Shown here: in pieces, positions 24,147 to 33,302 of the stretch
Position numbering within the stretch: position 1 is the stretch's first letter
Layout: each line of letters opens with the position of its first letter
Origin: Oscillospiraceae bacterium
GTDB taxonomy: Bacteria > Bacillota > Clostridia > Oscillospirales > Acutalibacteraceae
DNA: 35,103 nt
Direction: 5' to 3'
Assembly: GCA_902780565.1 (NCBI GenBank)
Contig: CACZGD010000056.1
Location: 8,410 to 43,512, forward strand
Translations under genes and position numbers: made by a program
The notes under the pieces: model-generated
What the model saw: only the letters and a program-made list of their open reading frames with translations
Databases searched by the model: none
Told to the model about the DNA's origin: nothing

Positions 24147-25055
24147 TTATTTTTTTCGCCTCTTCTTGGCGTGGACGATGTTCTTTCCCTTGTTTTTCTT
24201 CCGTTTCTTCGTCTTCAGCGCTCCCAGCTTTCCGTCGAGCCACGCCTTGTTCCTGGTCTCGAAGAAGGCCGTTATGCGTTCGCCCCAGATCAGTACGGCG
24301 ACCAGATACACGGCGCCAAGCACGAAGCCGATGATGCACTGGATATGATAGCCGGTCAGCCTGCCCCACACTGCGGGATAGTCGCCTCTCCAGAATTCGG
24401 AAATAAACCGGGAGCCGCAGTACATCAGCATGAACAGCGGATACAGCAGGCCGGTTTTCCTGTTTTTCCTGCGTCCGACCAGGATCAGAACGATGAGCAT
24501 CACTACGGCGCAGGCCATTTCGATGAGCTGGACCGGGACCTGATACTGCGCCTGATTCTGATTGTAGCAGAATGCGGGGAAGGGGCCGGGGCCGGACAGC
24601 TCCACACCGTTGCAGCAGCCCTGGAAGTAGCAGGCGAGCTTCACGATGATCAGGATGACGAGCCCCAGCGGCGCGAAATAATCCTCCAGCTTCAGCGGCG
24701 AGACCCTGAGCAGCACGCCGAAAACGAACAGCAGGACCGGCACGAAGAACATATAGGGGAAATAATTTGCGGAGCGGTCTCCGAGAAACAGCAGGGAAAG
24801 GGGATTGTTCAGCGCGGCGGTGACGGCGGCCGTCAGGGCGAAGATCACCAGCGCCTCAAACCCGCAAAACAGCCACCACGCGAAGGAGAGGGGCTTTTTT
24901 AACAGAGCCTTTTCTGCGGCAACGGGGAACGTTGAGAACGTACGGTAGGTTTTCAGGCGGCAAATCAGCACGATAAGCGCCGCGACGTAGGCGATCGCGT
25001 TCAGCGGGTCGTAAAGCGCGACGGAATGCCCGAACAGGTTCAAGGTCGGATACAT
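24147..25055 (-). CDS. Lgt-family (prolipoprotein diacylglyceryl transferase-like) membrane protein
   Basis: A 302-residue protein with about seven membrane helices and a very basic tail (KKRKKNKGKNIVHAKKRRKK). The overall helix order and the motif LACYFQGCCNGVE resemble the G-C-F-x-x-G-C-C-x-G variant of the Lgt family common in Clostridia, not the GRIGNFINGE motif of classical Lgt. PVQLIEMACAVV and FISEFWRGDYP fit the later Lgt segments. Classical Lgt moves diacylglycerol from phosphatidylglycerol to a lipoprotein cysteine. This divergent form starts 3 bases after the NRPS stop, so it is surely in that operon. Inferred role: acylation or membrane handling of the peptide product; a housekeeping role is less likely here. 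Confidence 0.75.
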   Translation of the reverse strand: MYPTLNLFGHSVALYDPLNAIAYVAALIVLICRLKTYRTFSTFPVAAEKALLKKPLSFAWWLFCGFEALVIFALTAAVTAALNNPLSLLFLGDRSANYFPYMFFVPVLLFVFGVLLRVSPLKLEDYFAPLGLVILIIVKLACYFQGCCNGVELSGPGPFPAFCYNQNQAQYQVPVQLIEMACAVVMLIVLILVGRRKNRKTGLLYPLFMLMYCGSRFISEFWRGDYPAVWGRLTGYHIQCIIGFVLGAVYLVAVLIWGERITAFFETRNKAWLDGKLGALKTKKRKKNKGKNIVHAKKRRKK

Positions 25056-25058
25056 AAA

Positions 25059-28000
25059 TCAGCCTTCTTTCTCGTCGTCGGACAGCAGCGTAAAGAGCGT
25101 GTCCGCTTTTTCGGTTTGAAAATAGTGGGAATCGCACGCAATGAAGCGAATATCCCCCACGCCTTCGGCGTATCGGCTCCAGCGGTCCGCCGCGCGGCGG
25201 TAGCCGCGGGTAAAGGGATCAGTTTTGCTGAGGATCAGCCGGACCTGCACCGGCGTAAGGTCTGTTTTTTCGCTCGCGTAAGCAAAGAACTGCGCCGTAT
25301 CCCGTCGGAACCGGCGAAGCATCTCCCGGGACCGGTCCTCCGGCAAAGCGTCGTCGGATAAACCGGCGCGCCGCAGAAAGCGCAGGATCCGGCCGTCCGG
25401 CAGGGCTTTCCAGACGTTGACGGCGGTTTTTCCGGGCTTCGGGGGGACGTTGCCGCCTGCGGTCCAGTCCGTTACGACGGGACGCTCGCGGTTCAGCAGG
25501 TCCAGCAGCCGCATCGCGGTCACCGCGCCGGCGCAATGGGAGTAGAACGCCGTGGGAAGCGCGGCGGCAAGCGACCGGATCTCGTCGGCGGCGGCCGGAT
25601 ACGCCTCGTCCGGCAGCCACGGAACGTAAAACAGCGCGGTAGGGGACCGCTTTCTTTTATATACCGCGGTCAGCGCGGTGAAGGCGGCGGCGTCGCCGCC
25701 GGCGAAGGAAAAGAGCAGCAGCGCCCTTTCTGCGTTCTCCGGCCGGTACAGCGGAACAAGATAAGTATAATCCATTTTCCGCTCCCCGTCAAGTCTTTTC
25801 GCAAGCCCCGCGGGCGTGGGGTCCGCAAGGAAGTCCTCGGGCGTCAGCGCGTCCAGCGGCGGGCGGGAGAGCAGGGAGATAAGCTGCAGGCTCGTGCCGC
25901 CGAGCTCGTAAAACCCGTCCAGGCGGCCCACCTCGGGAACGCCGAGGCATTTGGCGAACGCGGCGCAGATCTCCTTTTCCGTTTCGGTCTCGGGCGGGCG
26001 GAACGCCGTTTCCGGCGCGTCCGGAAGGGGAATCGCGTCCAGCGCTTTTCGGTCGGTTTTGCCGCTCGCGTTCACGGGCATGGCTTCCAGCCGCATCAGG
26101 ACTGCCGGGACCATATAGGCGGGAAGGCGCTTGCCGAGCTGCGCGCGTACCGTTCCGGGGTCTGCCTCTCCGGTATAAAACGCGGCCAGACGGTCGGGCG
26201 ACCTCTTCGGCAGGACAGCCGCCTGCAGAACGCCGCAAACGTCTTTGATCGCGGCCTCGATCTCGCCGGGCTCGATCCGCTGCCCGTGGAGCTTGATCTG
26301 AAAATCGTTCCTTCCCGCGAAGATGAGGTTGCCGTCCTCTCTCCGGTACCCGAGGTCGCCGGTCAGATACATTTTTCCCTTCCCGTATGGGTCGGGACGG
26401 AATTTTTCCGCGGTCCGCTCCGGGTCGCCCAGATACCCCTGACCCACGTTCATTCCGGCAATGCAGATCTGCCCCGTGACGCCGGTGGGGACGGGCCGGA
26501 GATCGCGGTCCAGAATATAGATCCGCGTATTGTCGACCGGCTTGCCGATCGGCACCGGATCCCCGATCCCCGGCTCGCAGGCGAAGAACGTGACGTCCAC
26601 GGCGCATTCCGCCGGTCCGTAAAGGTTATGGAGCTTTGCGCCGTTCGGCGCGAGCGCGTAAAAGGCGTTGACCTCCGCGGCGTGCAGCGTTTCGCCGGAT
26701 AAAAATACGTTTCGCAGTGTTTTCAGCCGATCGCCGCGCGCCGGCGCCGTCTGAAGGAATTCCAGAAAGCGGTCGAACACCGTCGGCACAAAATGAAGAT
26801 CTGTCACGCCGCCTTTGCTGATCGCGTCCAGCGTCGCGCCCATGCGGTAATGGTCGCCGGGCGGCAGGATATACAGGGAAAACCCGTACATGGCGAAGCC
26901 GAAGATCTCCCACACCGAAACGTCGAAGGTATAGGGGGTCTTTCGCATCACGACCGTGTCGCGGTCGAAATACTCGTTCGCCATCCAGCCCACGCGGTTG
27001 ACGATGGAGCGGTTCGTCACCATCGCGCCCTTTGGCGTACCGGTGGAGCCGGAGGTGAAAATGACGTAAAGCGTGTCGTCGGGGACTGCGTTCGGCGCGG
27101 GGACCGCGTCCGGCAGGGGAGAAGCCAGGATCTCTTCGATCACCACCGCTTTCTCCGTCAGTCCGAGATATTTTTTCTGTCCCAGCACAAGTCCGCAGCC
27201 CGCCGTTTTCAGCAGAAGCTCGACGCGCTCCTTCGGGAAATCCGGGGAGAGCGGCAGATAGGCGTTGCCGCCGCGCACGATCCCGTAAATCGCGGCAAGC
27301 TCGGAAAAGCCCCGGTCGCACAGTACGCCGACCACCTGTTTTTTATCCCCGAGCCGCGCGCGGATGAACGCGTCGGTCTTCTCGGCGGCGGCTTGCAGGT
27401 CGCGGTAGGCGTAGTTCCTTCCCCCGTCGGAAATATGCGGCGCGTCCGGATCTCTTCTGACCTGTTCTTCAAATAAAGCGTAGACGCTTTTTTCCGGGAC
27501 CGGGACCTCGCGGAAGTCCACTTGCGCCGCCTGCTCCAGCTCGTCGGGCGGCAGCGTCCGGAGCGCGGAAAGCGGTCTGTCTCCGTCCTCGACGACCTGC
27601 TCCAGCAGGTAGAGAAAGCTTCGCAGGAGCCGCAGGACCGTTGCCTCGGGGCAGCGGTCCCGGTCGTAAACGGCGCGGACCGTATATTGCCCGTCGTGCG
27701 GATAGACCGTCAGGTGCAGACCGAATTCCGTTTTTTCCCGGAAGGATACCAGTTTTGCGTGCAGCGGCGCCGGCTGCCGGTCGGGCGAAGCGACGGCGTA
27801 ATTTTCAAATACGAACAAAACGTCCGGGGCGGTCCCGCCGAGACAGTCGCCGACAAGCTCGGCGAAGGGCAGTATGCCGAACCGGTCCGCGTCCACGGCG
27901 CCGTCCTGCGTCCGCCGCAGGAAAGCCGCAACGGTATCCCCGGGACGGGTGACAGAGCGCACGGGAACGGTATTGATAAACGGGCCGACCGTGCGAAGGA

Positions 28001-28865
28001 TATTTCCCCCGCCGCTTCTGCCGGAGATCGTTTTGGCAAACGTCACGTCGTCGGTCCCGGAAAACCGTTGCAGGGCAAGGGCGAAGCACCCCTCCAGCAG
28101 CGTATTCTCCGTCAGGCGTTCTCTTCTGGCGAAGTCCCGGACGCTGCGGCACAGCGATGCCGGGAACGGCAGCTCGGTCTGCCGCGTCTCGGAGGCGGTC
28201 GTTTTTTCCCGCCGCCCGAAAAAAGCGGCTTCTTTGTATGCGGCGAACAGCGTTTTCCAGTAGGCTCTCGCTTCGTCGCGGCTGCCGGAGCGGAGCTCCT
28301 TCACATAGGCGGAAAACGGCTTGCTTCCGGCTTTTTCCTGTATGATCTTTGACCGGATCTCTTCCTCGGTCAGACCCTCCGAGAGATCGCCGCAGTACCG
28401 GTTCAGATCCTCCGTCAGAACGGGCAGACTCCAACCGTCCAGAATGATGTGGTGTGCGTGAAACAGCAGGAACCGCGCATCGGTAAAATCAAGCACCGTA
28501 AAGCGCGCCAGCGGCTCGTTCGTGAGGTCGAAGGGACGCGTCGTCAGCGTGTCGAAGGCCGCCTCCGTCTCGGACGGCGTATACGCGTGCCCGAACCGCT
28601 TTACGGTGAATTCCGGTTCCCGGTCGCCGAGCACGACCTGTTTTGCGGCGCCGCTGGATCTCAGCACGGCAAAGGCCGTTTTGAGCGCCTCGTGACGTTC
28701 GGCAAGCAAAGAAACGGCCCGCCCCAGCAGTGGCAGAGGAAAATCGGAGGAAACGCGCAGCAGAGCAGAGACGGCGTAAAGCGCGCCGTCTTTTTTCAGC
28801 TTATCCTGGGCCAGAATGCCCTCCTGGACCGGCGTCAGTCCGTAAACGTCCCGGATCTCCGACAC
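25059..28865 (-). CDS. Non-ribosomal peptide synthetase, C-A-PCP-TE, serine-type code
   Basis: A 1268-residue synthetase. The condensation domain (residues 1-445) has HHIILDG at 138-144 with intact His and Asp. The adenylation domain (460-945) has FTSGSTGTPKG, FDVSVWE, NLYGPAE, YLTGDLG and NASGKTDRK. Mapping the ten Stachelhaus positions on GrsA gives D649, V650, W653, H692, F722, S724, L749, V757, D758, K937. This is the EntF-type serine code. The carrier domain has GGTS (Ser993). The terminal domain (1035-1268) is a thioesterase of the FSFAGG type in which the nucleophile motif is YSHCAGA, so Cys1112 replaces Ser, with Asp1217 and His1248 as likely partners. GTG start at 28865 with AAGGAGG. 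It acts after the C-A-PCP-E protein. Confidence 0.93.
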   Translation of the reverse strand: MSEIRDVYGLTPVQEGILAQDKLKKDGALYAVSALLRVSSDFPLPLLGRAVSLLAERHEALKTAFAVLRSSGAAKQVVLGDREPEFTVKRFGHAYTPSETEAAFDTLTTRPFDLTNEPLARFTVLDFTDARFLLFHAHHIILDGWSLPVLTEDLNRYCGDLSEGLTEEEIRSKIIQEKAGSKPFSAYVKELRSGSRDEARAYWKTLFAAYKEAAFFGRREKTTASETRQTELPFPASLCRSVRDFARRERLTENTLLEGCFALALQRFSGTDDVTFAKTISGRSGGGNILRTVGPFINTVPVRSVTRPGDTVAAFLRRTQDGAVDADRFGILPFAELVGDCLGGTAPDVLFVFENYAVASPDRQPAPLHAKLVSFREKTEFGLHLTVYPHDGQYTVRAVYDRDRCPEATVLRLLRSFLYLLEQVVEDGDRPLSALRTLPPDELEQAAQVDFREVPVPEKSVYALFEEQVRRDPDAPHISDGGRNYAYRDLQAAAEKTDAFIRARLGDKKQVVGVLCDRGFSELAAIYGIVRGGNAYLPLSPDFPKERVELLLKTAGCGLVLGQKKYLGLTEKAVVIEEILASPLPDAVPAPNAVPDDTLYVIFTSGSTGTPKGAMVTNRSIVNRVGWMANEYFDRDTVVMRKTPYTFDVSVWEIFGFAMYGFSLYILPPGDHYRMGATLDAISKGGVTDLHFVPTVFDRFLEFLQTAPARGDRLKTLRNVFLSGETLHAAEVNAFYALAPNGAKLHNLYGPAECAVDVTFFACEPGIGDPVPIGKPVDNTRIYILDRDLRPVPTGVTGQICIAGMNVGQGYLGDPERTAEKFRPDPYGKGKMYLTGDLGYRREDGNLIFAGRNDFQIKLHGQRIEPGEIEAAIKDVCGVLQAAVLPKRSPDRLAAFYTGEADPGTVRAQLGKRLPAYMVPAVLMRLEAMPVNASGKTDRKALDAIPLPDAPETAFRPPETETEKEICAAFAKCLGVPEVGRLDGFYELGGTSLQLISLLSRPPLDALTPEDFLADPTPAGLAKRLDGERKMDYTYLVPLYRPENAERALLLFSFAGGDAAAFTALTAVYKRKRSPTALFYVPWLPDEAYPAAADEIRSLAAALPTAFYSHCAGAVTAMRLLDLLNRERPVVTDWTAGGNVPPKPGKTAVNVWKALPDGRILRFLRRAGLSDDALPEDRSREMLRRFRRDTAQFFAYASEKTDLTPVQVRLILSKTDPFTRGYRRAADRWSRYAEGVGDIRFIACDSHYFQTEKADTLFTLLSDDEKEG

Positions 28866-28877
28866 GGTGAAGCCTCC

Positions 28878-31800
28878 TTAAAACAGGTCTTGCAGTTCCT
28901 GCAGTTCCGCCGCGGTCAGCGTGTCGTCCGAATAGCCGGAAGCCCGGACGCCGTCCGTTCCCGCGAGTTTTTTCAAATATACGGGGATCAGCCCCGCAAG
29001 CGCTCCGGCGGTCCCGCGCGGCGCGGCGCCGGCGGGCTGGAAGAATTCGAGCTGCACGCCATCCTGCGTCAAAAAGCAGTCGACGGCGATTACGCCCGGA
29101 AAGCGCGACTGCCCGGCGATCCGGCAGACCAGACGGCCGCCAAGCGTTTTTTCAAGCGTTGCGTTGTTATAAAAATTGAACAGGATCCTGCAGGACGCCG
29201 GAAGTCCCGTCTCCCGCAAAAGGCGGGCAAAGCCCGGGTCCGGCCCTTTCCGCAGCGCTTCGGCAGCGGTAAAACGCGCTTCGGCGCAGTCGGGACTCCG
29301 GAAAACGACGGGGATCAGCTTCGTGAACCAGCCCACGGTCCCGGAGACCTCGGGGGTCCTGCCGTGGCTTTCACAAAGGATCACGGCGTCGCCGCCGAGA
29401 CGTTCATAAGCGGCGAGCCCGGTCGCGGCCAGAAGCGCGTCCCGGAGCGTCTGCGGACCGTCGTTCCCGCGGAGGAAGGGCTCCAGCTCCGTACGGGGCA
29501 GAAGCGCGGCGCGCGCTTCCTCTTCCATGGTCACGTCCCGAGGGAAGGCCTTTGCCCCGCGCACGGCGGCTGCCGGGAATGCGGACTCGTTCTGCGTTTC
29601 TTCGGTCGCCCAAATTGCGTAGGGAAGCGTCGGTTCGGGCAGCCGGACGGCCCGTCCGGCCATCAGCGCGTCGATTACGGCGAACAGGTCTGTGAGCAGG
29701 ATCTCCCAGGAAACCAGATCCGTGATGAAATGATGGACCGTCAGGCGGCACAGCCCGCCCGTTTCCCGGGGGCAGAACAGCACGTCCGTCAGCGGACCGT
29801 TTTTTAGATCGAACCGCACTGTCCGGTCCTTCAGGAAAGCGACGGTCTCCGTTTCGTCGCCCACGAACGGGACGCTGCGAAAGCGGTAGGCTTCCGCACT
29901 CCCGTCTTCCCGGATCCGGAAACCGCTCTCCTCCGTGACGGCGCGAAGCATATCGTGCCGGCCGGCGACGGCGTCCAGCGCGCGCCTGAGCAGCGCTTCC
30001 TCGCAGTCCACCCGCAGAACGACGGCTTGGGAAAAGCCCTCCGCGTCGGTCGGCGCGTTCCGGAGATAGGCGCAAAGGATGGGCGGGAAGGGGCAGCGCT
30101 CCGGCGCTTGCCTGCGGACCGGTTGCGCCGGTCCGTTTATCGGGATCATTTTTTTTGCGAGGGTCCCCAGCGTCTCGCTTTTCATAATATCCGGGACCGC
30201 GACGCGATAGCCGCGTCTTTCCAACATGGAAGCCAGATGGATCGCCTTGATGGAGTCGCCGCCGAGAGAGAAGAAATTGTCGGAAACGCCGACTGCGGTC
30301 TCGCCGGTCAGCTCGGCGGCAGCCTGACAGAGGACGGTCTCCGCCGCCGTTTCGGGCGGCTGAAGGCCGACGCGTGGCGAAACCGTCTCCAAAACGGTAT
30401 CGGACAGGGCTCTGCGGTCTGTTTTACCCGAGACAGTCAGCGGCATCCGGTCGAGATGCGTAAAAGAATGCGGGATCATATAGCCCGGCAGGGTGACGGA
30501 CAGGGCGCTGCGCAGGTCATCGACCGGTCGTTTCTCCCCGGTATAAAACGCGCAAAGGAGCTGTTCGCCGTCCTTTTCCAGAACGGTCGCCGCGGCGAGG
30601 TCGATCCCGTCCAGCGCGCGGAGGGCTGCCTCGATCTCCCCGGCTTCGATGCGCTGCCCGCGGAGCTTCAGCTGGGTGTCCAGTCTGCCGATATAGGCGA
30701 CGTTCCCGTCTTCACGCAGGGCGGCAAGGTCCCCGGTGCGGTAGAGCTTCCCCGTCCCAAAAGGATTATCGACGAATTTTTCCGCCGTTTTTTCGGGGTC
30801 GCCCGGGTATCCCGCGCCGACGCCGGCGCCGGCAAGGCAAAGCTCTCCCGGGACTCCGACCGGGACGGGCTGCAGATATTTATCCAGAATATAGGCGCTC
30901 GTGTTGGCGATGGGACGCCCGAGATGTACGTCGGTTCCGGCTTCCCGCCGGAGCTCACCGCCGAGATCCCAGACCGTGCATTCGCTCGGCCCAAGGGGGT
31001 TGAAGACGTCCGCGTCGGGGGAGCGCTCGAAGATCCTTTGCAGCAGCGCCTTCGGAAGCGGCTCGCCCGAGGAGCAGACCACCTGCAGAGCCCCGAGCGC
31101 GCTGTGCGCCTCCTCCCCCTCGTAGTACAGCGAAAGCCGCGTCGGCGTGGTCATTAGGACGTCGACCCCGTATTCCGCCGCGCGGGCGAGAAACAGCTCC
31201 CGCCGGAGGCCTTCCTCCTCCCCGAACAGAACGACCGTATACCCGTTCAGCAGCGGCAGCAGGGACTCCGCGATGAAATAATCGAAGGAAACGCTGTTGA
31301 CGCAGGCGAAAACGCGGTGGTCCTGTTTTCTCAGGGCAGGCAGCGTATTGTTGTTGAGACAGAAATTCAGCAAGCCCCGTTGCAGCAGCAGGCACCCCTT
31401 GGGTTCGCCTGTGGAGCCGGAGGTGTGGATGATATACGCCGCGTCGCGGACCGCCTCCGGCGTGGGGCCCTCGGGCGAAACGGCGGTCAGCTCCCGGAGC
31501 GTCAGGACGCGCACGCCGTCGATTTTCGGTTTTTCGGGGTCGTCGCAGAGCAGGAGCTTCACGCCGCAGGCGCGGCACAGCCGGCGCAGTCTTTCCGCGG
31601 GGAAGCGCTTGTCCGTCGGCAGGAAAACCGCGCCGCGTTTCAGGACCGCGAGCTGGAGGATAAAAAGCGCTTCGCCGCGCTCCAGCCGGATCGCGGTTAC
31701 GTCTCCGGGACCGATCCCGAGGGCGGAAAGCCGATCCGCGGCGGCGTCGATCCGGTGCAGCAGCTCCCGGAAGGACAGCCGTCTGTCCCCCGCGACAAGC

Positions 31801-33155
31801 GCGGTCCGAAGCGGCAGATGCTCCGCCGTCTCCCGGAACGCCGCGTAAAGGCTTTTCTCCGGGATGGGTGCTGCCGGTCCCTCGGCGTATCGGCGCAGGA
31901 AGGCGGGCGCGTCCGGTACCAGACCCAGCCGCGTTAAAGGCAGGTCCGGCGTTTCCAGAAGGATCGCCGCGGCGGTCGTCAGGCAGGCGTGGATACGCCG
32001 GACCTCGTTCTCCGTCAGCAGAGCGGTGCGGTAAATATAATCGAGGACCAGTCCGTCCTCACCGTTGCGGTGGTTGAACACGAGCTGCAGGGTCTCCGCC
32101 TGGCAGCGGCGGGAATACTCCGTCGCCAGCATATCCGCGTCGGCGAAGATCTCGTCGGACTGGAAGTTGACAAGCACGTCGTACAGCCTGTCGGAAAAGC
32201 GTCCGGCGGCGCGGAGCTCGCGCAGGAGCTGCCCGTAGTTATAGCGCTGGTGGCGGAAAACGGACAGGATCTCGTCCGAGACCGCAAGCAGATTGTCCCG
32301 CAGGGAGGCGCGGTAGTCCGGTCGGATCAGCACCGGCGCGGTATTGACGTACATCCCGACGGTATGAAGGTCTTTTTCCGAAACGCGGCCGAGCACGGGC
32401 ATACCGATGAAAAAGGCGTCGGGGCAGCCGCGGTATTTGGCGAAAAACAGGGCGAACAGCCCGAACAGCAGGGCGGTCTCCGTCATATCGTTTTCCCGCG
32501 CGAAGGCGCTCAGCGCGCCGCGCGTTCCGGCGGACAGGGCAAGGCGCAGGAAGGCAGCGTCGTAGTTTTCGTCCGATTTCCCGGCAAACAGCACCGGCTC
32601 CGGGCAGCGGTCGAACCGTTCCAGAAAGTATGCGCGGTCTTTTGCGCAGCGTTTCGAGGTCAGATATTCATCGCGCGAGGCGGCGTATTCGACGAAGGAA
32701 TACCGCTCCGATTGCTTGCCCTCAATAATTTCGTTGAGCTGGGTCCCGATCAGGGACATGGACCAGGCGTCGCCCAGCAGATGGTGCACGCGCAGCACGA
32801 TCCCGTAGCCGCCGGGATAGACCACCGCCCGAAGGTCGCTCAGGGGGCCCTTCAGGTCAAAGGGCGTTACGGCTGCCGCCTGCCCGATCGCCTCGAGTTC
32901 CTTCACGTCGTCGACGCGCACCACCGGGATCTCCCGCGCTTCGGGGTCGGTCATATAAAGGACGGGCTCGTCCCCGGTATCGTCCAGACGCAGGTTCAGC
33001 GCGTCGTTCGTGCGGTAGATCTGCCGGATCGCGTCCACGACGCGGGCTTCCGGGCAGGGGCGCTCCACGGTCATAACGCCGCACATGACCGAAACGCTTG
33101 AGCCGATATATTTTTCCGCGTCGTAGATCAGACGCTGCGGGGCGGTCAGTTTCAT
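28878..33155 (-). CDS. Non-ribosomal peptide synthetase, C-A-PCP-E
   Basis: A 1425-residue synthetase and the likely first module. The condensation domain (1-425) has HHLLGDA at 124-130 (Gly replaced by Ala) and, being N-terminal, probably accepts an acyl starter. The adenylation domain (435-920) has HTSGSTGEPKG (577-587), GPSE, YRTGDL and SGKTDRR. Its specificity positions read D625, Y626, A629, M668, C694, S696, P720, V728, W729, K911, a code I do not recognise. The carrier motif LGGDSIKA (Ser968) is the form found before epimerases. The last 390 residues are an epimerisation domain with HHFITDLVSW (1141-1150) and ESHGRT followed by TVGWFTKL. ATG 33155 has GGAGA upstream; an ATG at 33188 sits at the predicted transcription start. 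Confidence 0.92.
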   Translation of the reverse strand: MKLTAPQRLIYDAEKYIGSSVSVMCGVMTVERPCPEARVVDAIRQIYRTNDALNLRLDDTGDEPVLYMTDPEAREIPVVRVDDVKELEAIGQAAAVTPFDLKGPLSDLRAVVYPGGYGIVLRVHHLLGDAWSMSLIGTQLNEIIEGKQSERYSFVEYAASRDEYLTSKRCAKDRAYFLERFDRCPEPVLFAGKSDENYDAAFLRLALSAGTRGALSAFARENDMTETALLFGLFALFFAKYRGCPDAFFIGMPVLGRVSEKDLHTVGMYVNTAPVLIRPDYRASLRDNLLAVSDEILSVFRHQRYNYGQLLRELRAAGRFSDRLYDVLVNFQSDEIFADADMLATEYSRRCQAETLQLVFNHRNGEDGLVLDYIYRTALLTENEVRRIHACLTTAAAILLETPDLPLTRLGLVPDAPAFLRRYAEGPAAPIPEKSLYAAFRETAEHLPLRTALVAGDRRLSFRELLHRIDAAADRLSALGIGPGDVTAIRLERGEALFILQLAVLKRGAVFLPTDKRFPAERLRRLCRACGVKLLLCDDPEKPKIDGVRVLTLRELTAVSPEGPTPEAVRDAAYIIHTSGSTGEPKGCLLLQRGLLNFCLNNNTLPALRKQDHRVFACVNSVSFDYFIAESLLPLLNGYTVVLFGEEEGLRRELFLARAAEYGVDVLMTTPTRLSLYYEGEEAHSALGALQVVCSSGEPLPKALLQRIFERSPDADVFNPLGPSECTVWDLGGELRREAGTDVHLGRPIANTSAYILDKYLQPVPVGVPGELCLAGAGVGAGYPGDPEKTAEKFVDNPFGTGKLYRTGDLAALREDGNVAYIGRLDTQLKLRGQRIEAGEIEAALRALDGIDLAAATVLEKDGEQLLCAFYTGEKRPVDDLRSALSVTLPGYMIPHSFTHLDRMPLTVSGKTDRRALSDTVLETVSPRVGLQPPETAAETVLCQAAAELTGETAVGVSDNFFSLGGDSIKAIHLASMLERRGYRVAVPDIMKSETLGTLAKKMIPINGPAQPVRRQAPERCPFPPILCAYLRNAPTDAEGFSQAVVLRVDCEEALLRRALDAVAGRHDMLRAVTEESGFRIREDGSAEAYRFRSVPFVGDETETVAFLKDRTVRFDLKNGPLTDVLFCPRETGGLCRLTVHHFITDLVSWEILLTDLFAVIDALMAGRAVRLPEPTLPYAIWATEETQNESAFPAAAVRGAKAFPRDVTMEEEARAALLPRTELEPFLRGNDGPQTLRDALLAATGLAAYERLGGDAVILCESHGRTPEVSGTVGWFTKLIPVVFRSPDCAEARFTAAEALRKGPDPGFARLLRETGLPASCRILFNFYNNATLEKTLGGRLVCRIAGQSRFPGVIAVDCFLTQDGVQLEFFQPAGAAPRGTAGALAGLIPVYLKKLAGTDGVRASGYSDDTLTAAELQELQDLF

Positions 33156-33199
33156 AGATTTCTCCGTTTTCGGGCGATAACACGCCATGTTATTATTTT

Positions 33200-33228
33200 A
33201 TTATAATCTGCCGCGGGAACGATGTCAA
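33200..33228 (-). promoter_or_regulatory. Perfect-consensus promoter of the NRPS operon
   Basis: On the minus strand TTGACA (33228-33223) and TATAAT (33205-33200) are exactly 17 bases apart. Transcription would begin near 33193, leaving a leader of about 40 bases before the ATG at 33155. Confidence 0.88.
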
Positions 33229-33242
33229 GTGCAGAAAGGGGA

Positions 33243-33271
33243 TTGTTTTTTTTTAAAAATAATGATATTAT
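33243..33271 (+). promoter_or_regulatory. Divergent promoter of the acyl ligase operon
   Basis: TTGTTT (33243-33248) and TATTAT (33266-33271) are 17 bases apart in an A/T-rich stretch, 32 bases before ATG 33303. It lies back to back with the NRPS promoter, only 14 bases separating the two -35 elements. Confidence 0.6.
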
Positions 33272-33302
33272 ATAAAAAATGCAGGAAAGGAATCTGATAC
33301 TT

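Noticed and set aside
22956-24902. A 648-residue plus-strand open frame
   Set aside because: It runs antisense to the Ldh_2 and Lgt-like genes, has no ribosome binding site, is rich in Gly, Ala, Arg and His, and is a by-product of GC-rich codon use on the opposite strand.
28449-33101. Several long plus-strand frames opposite the NRPS genes
   Set aside because: They lack ribosome binding sites and recognisable motifs, are Arg/Gly-rich, and overlap clear NRPS domains on the minus strand.
25059-33155. Dipeptide-aldehyde or pyrazinone NRPS of the known gut type
   Set aside because: Those end in a reductase domain; here the terminal domain is a thioesterase and an epimerase is present.
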